From positions 1-5,894 of the forward strand of contig JAUVYD010000106.1 in the NCBI GenBank assembly GCA_030603265.1: a stretch of 5,894 nucleotides of DNA. The letters run 5' to 3'. A program made the translations under genes and the position numbers. The notes below the pieces were generated by a model. It had not been told where the DNA came from and did not search any database. It saw only the letters and a list, made by a program, of their open reading frames with translations. Shown here in pieces: positions 4,764-5,894 of the stretch (its first letter is position 1; the number at the start of each line of letters is the position of its first letter). The stretch comes from Dehalococcoidia bacterium (GTDB taxonomy: Bacteria > Chloroflexota > Dehalococcoidia > GIF9 > AB-539-J10).

Positions 4764-5894
4764 TCATACGAGATTGGATTCTCTGTGCCTGTCAGCTATT
4801 CGTGATGCAAGAGAGTCGATGTTCTCCAGGTCATTCTTGCGCGGAAAGCCTTTCACGATTACCGGGTCAAGCACCTCGACTTTCAGATTCGGCACAAGGG
4901 ACAGCAACTGGTCAACGGCCTTGCCACCCCAGCCAAATGAGCCGATGACGGACGCGAATTGCGCCTTCGGGCGCAGCGCATTCGCCAGCATGGCCGCGTA
5001 GGCCACCAATGGATGGGCGCCCACAAGCACCGTCGGTGTCCCCAGCACAATCGTGGCCGCATCCACCAGTTCCATGGCAAGCCGCCCTGTGTCGCCTGAA
5101 GAAAGCCTGTGCGGAACGGCGGCAACCCCCTGGTCTGCAAGCGAGGAGACGAGCCTGTCCACCAACACCTGCGTGCTGCCGTGCATCGACACGTACGGAA
5201 TCACCACTTTGTTCGCCGGCGGTCCCGACACCCAGTCGCGGTACGCGTCCATGATGAACTGTGGACTGTCATGCAGCGGCCCGTGGCTTGGTGCAATCAT
5301 GTCGATATCGTACGAGGACAGCCGAGCCAGATGCTTCACGATGTTCGTCCTGAAAGGCATCATTATCTCGGCGTAGTAGCGCTTCGCGCTCCCGTACACT
5401 CTCGCAGGGTCGGACACAAACAGCTCGGATGTCGCCATGTGAGAGCCGAACAGGTCGCACGGAAACAGGATGCGCCGTTCGCGCAAATACGTCAGCATCG
5501 TCTCCGGCCAGTGGACCCACGCTGCGTGGATGAACTCGAGTGTCAGGTCGCCAAGCGAGAGCGTCTCTCCGTCCCCCACCGTCAGGATGCACGCCTCCGG
5601 CACGTCGAGCAGGTCTATAAGCATGCCCTTTGCTTTCGGCGTGCAGACAAGCATCACCCCGGGATAGCGCTCCATAACGCGCGGAATGCTGCCCGAGTGG
5701 TCCTGTTCGGCATGATTGACGATGAGATAGTCCAGTTTCGAGACACCGTGGGTATCGAGCATCGAGCACAACTCATCGGTCTTGGTCGGGTCAACGGCAT
5801 CGATGAGGGCGGTCTTCTCCAACCCGCTCACCAGGTAGGCGTTGTAGCTCGTGCCATCGGGTAGAGGTATCAACTCGTCGAAGAGCTGCCTGTC
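4764..5894 (-). CDS. fprA: Flavodiiron protein, oxygen/NO reductase, class A (5' partial)
   Basis: 376 residues are visible and the frame is open at the window edge (D-R-Q-L-F-D-E-L-I-P-L-P-D-G-T-S-Y-N-A-Y-L), so a TTG at 5873 is an internal Leu, not the start. About 15-20 N-terminal residues should be missing. In visible numbering, residues 1 to about 225 are the metallo-beta-lactamase-like domain with di-iron ligands H61-x-E63-x-D65-H66, H128, D147 and H204 (S-H-G-P-L-H). Residues about 229-376 are a flavodoxin-like domain with the FMN phosphate loop S236-M-H-G-S-T241 and the later G-S-F-G-W-G-G loop. No rubredoxin or flavin reductase domain follows, so it is the short class A form. It reduces O2 to water and/or NO to N2O in the cytoplasm, with electrons from rubredoxin or a similar donor. 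It appears to head the operon seen here; any promoter lies outside. Substrate preference cannot be read from the sequence. Confidence 0.95.
   Translation of the reverse strand, partial: DRQLFDELIPLPDGTSYNAYLVSGLEKTALIDAVDPTKTDELCSMLDTHGVSKLDYLIVNHAEQDHSGSIPRVMERYPGVMLVCTPKAKGMLIDLLDVPEACILTVGDGETLSLGDLTLEFIHAAWVHWPETMLTYLRERRILFPCDLFGSHMATSELFVSDPARVYGSAKRYYAEIMMPFRTNIVKHLARLSSYDIDMIAPSHGPLHDSPQFIMDAYRDWVSGPPANKVVIPYVSMHGSTQVLVDRLVSSLADQGVAAVPHRLSSGDTGRLAMELVDAATIVLGTPTVLVGAHPLVAYAAMLANALRPKAQFASVIGSFGWGGKAVDQLLSLVPNLKVEVLDPVIVKGFPRKNDLENIDSLASRIADRHRESNLV

Noticed and set aside
4726..4767. N-terminal extension of the superoxide reductase (start at 4767)
   Set aside because: It overlaps the flavodiiron stop and includes the Shine-Dalgarno of the real start at 4725.
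5109..5864. Open frame of 251 codons on the + strand opposite the flavodiiron gene
   Set aside because: Its translation is rich in His, Arg and Val without motifs, as expected for the reverse of this gene, which carries all di-iron and FMN motifs.
5871..5873. TTG at 5873 as start of the flavodiiron protein
   Set aside because: Upstream codons in frame encode residues typical of the family (L-F-D-E-L-I-P-L-P-D-G-T), so the gene simply runs off the window.

Overview
The window looks like a fragment of a GC-rich bacterial genome or metagenome contig, from an anaerobe or microaerophile. The genes are densely packed and most carry strong Shine-Dalgarno sites. One surface-protein gene on the + strand (1-1614, entering from the left) converges on a long gene string on the - strand (5894 down to 1659). 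The surface protein ends in an Ig/PKD section, a globular domain closing in 'THFSTFVVLA', a Pro-rich linker, a CARDB-like domain and a C-terminal membrane anchor. I associate that arrangement with Chloroflexota, especially Dehalococcoidia. This taxonomic call is an inference from protein style, not proof.

Left part (1-1614): the C-terminal 537 residues of a secreted, membrane-anchored protein. It contains Cys-rich Ig-like repeats (a 26-bp stretch is identical between two copies), a PKD-like domain and a C-terminal transmembrane helix with a basic tail. A perfect 13-bp hairpin at 1636-1666 separates it from the convergent operon and overlaps the stop codon of the last operon gene.

Right part (1659-5894, all - strand): a probable operon, in transcription order. 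(1) Flavodiiron oxygen/NO reductase, N-terminus beyond the window. (2) Class II (1Fe) superoxide reductase. (3) Prx6/archaeal-type peroxiredoxin with two C-terminal cysteines. (4) A small winged-helix regulator whose frame is broken by one extra base, followed in the +1 frame by about 120 codons of an unrecognised C-terminal domain. (5) A tandem ferritin-like protein with two complete di-iron sites. (6) Peptide deformylase, starting at TTG. Gaps between genes are only 14-55 nt and no strong terminator was seen between them.

Together the first three enzymes would remove O2, superoxide and peroxide. The ferritin-like protein would handle the iron that otherwise feeds Fenton chemistry. Peptide deformylase is a mononuclear-iron enzyme known to be damaged by oxygen species. 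The DNA-binding protein in the middle is the obvious candidate for a local regulator. Its broken frame and unknown Cys/His-containing C-terminal half are the least explained part of the window. No RNA genes, CRISPR arrays or insertion sequences were seen, and no stretch over 300 bases lacks a gene.
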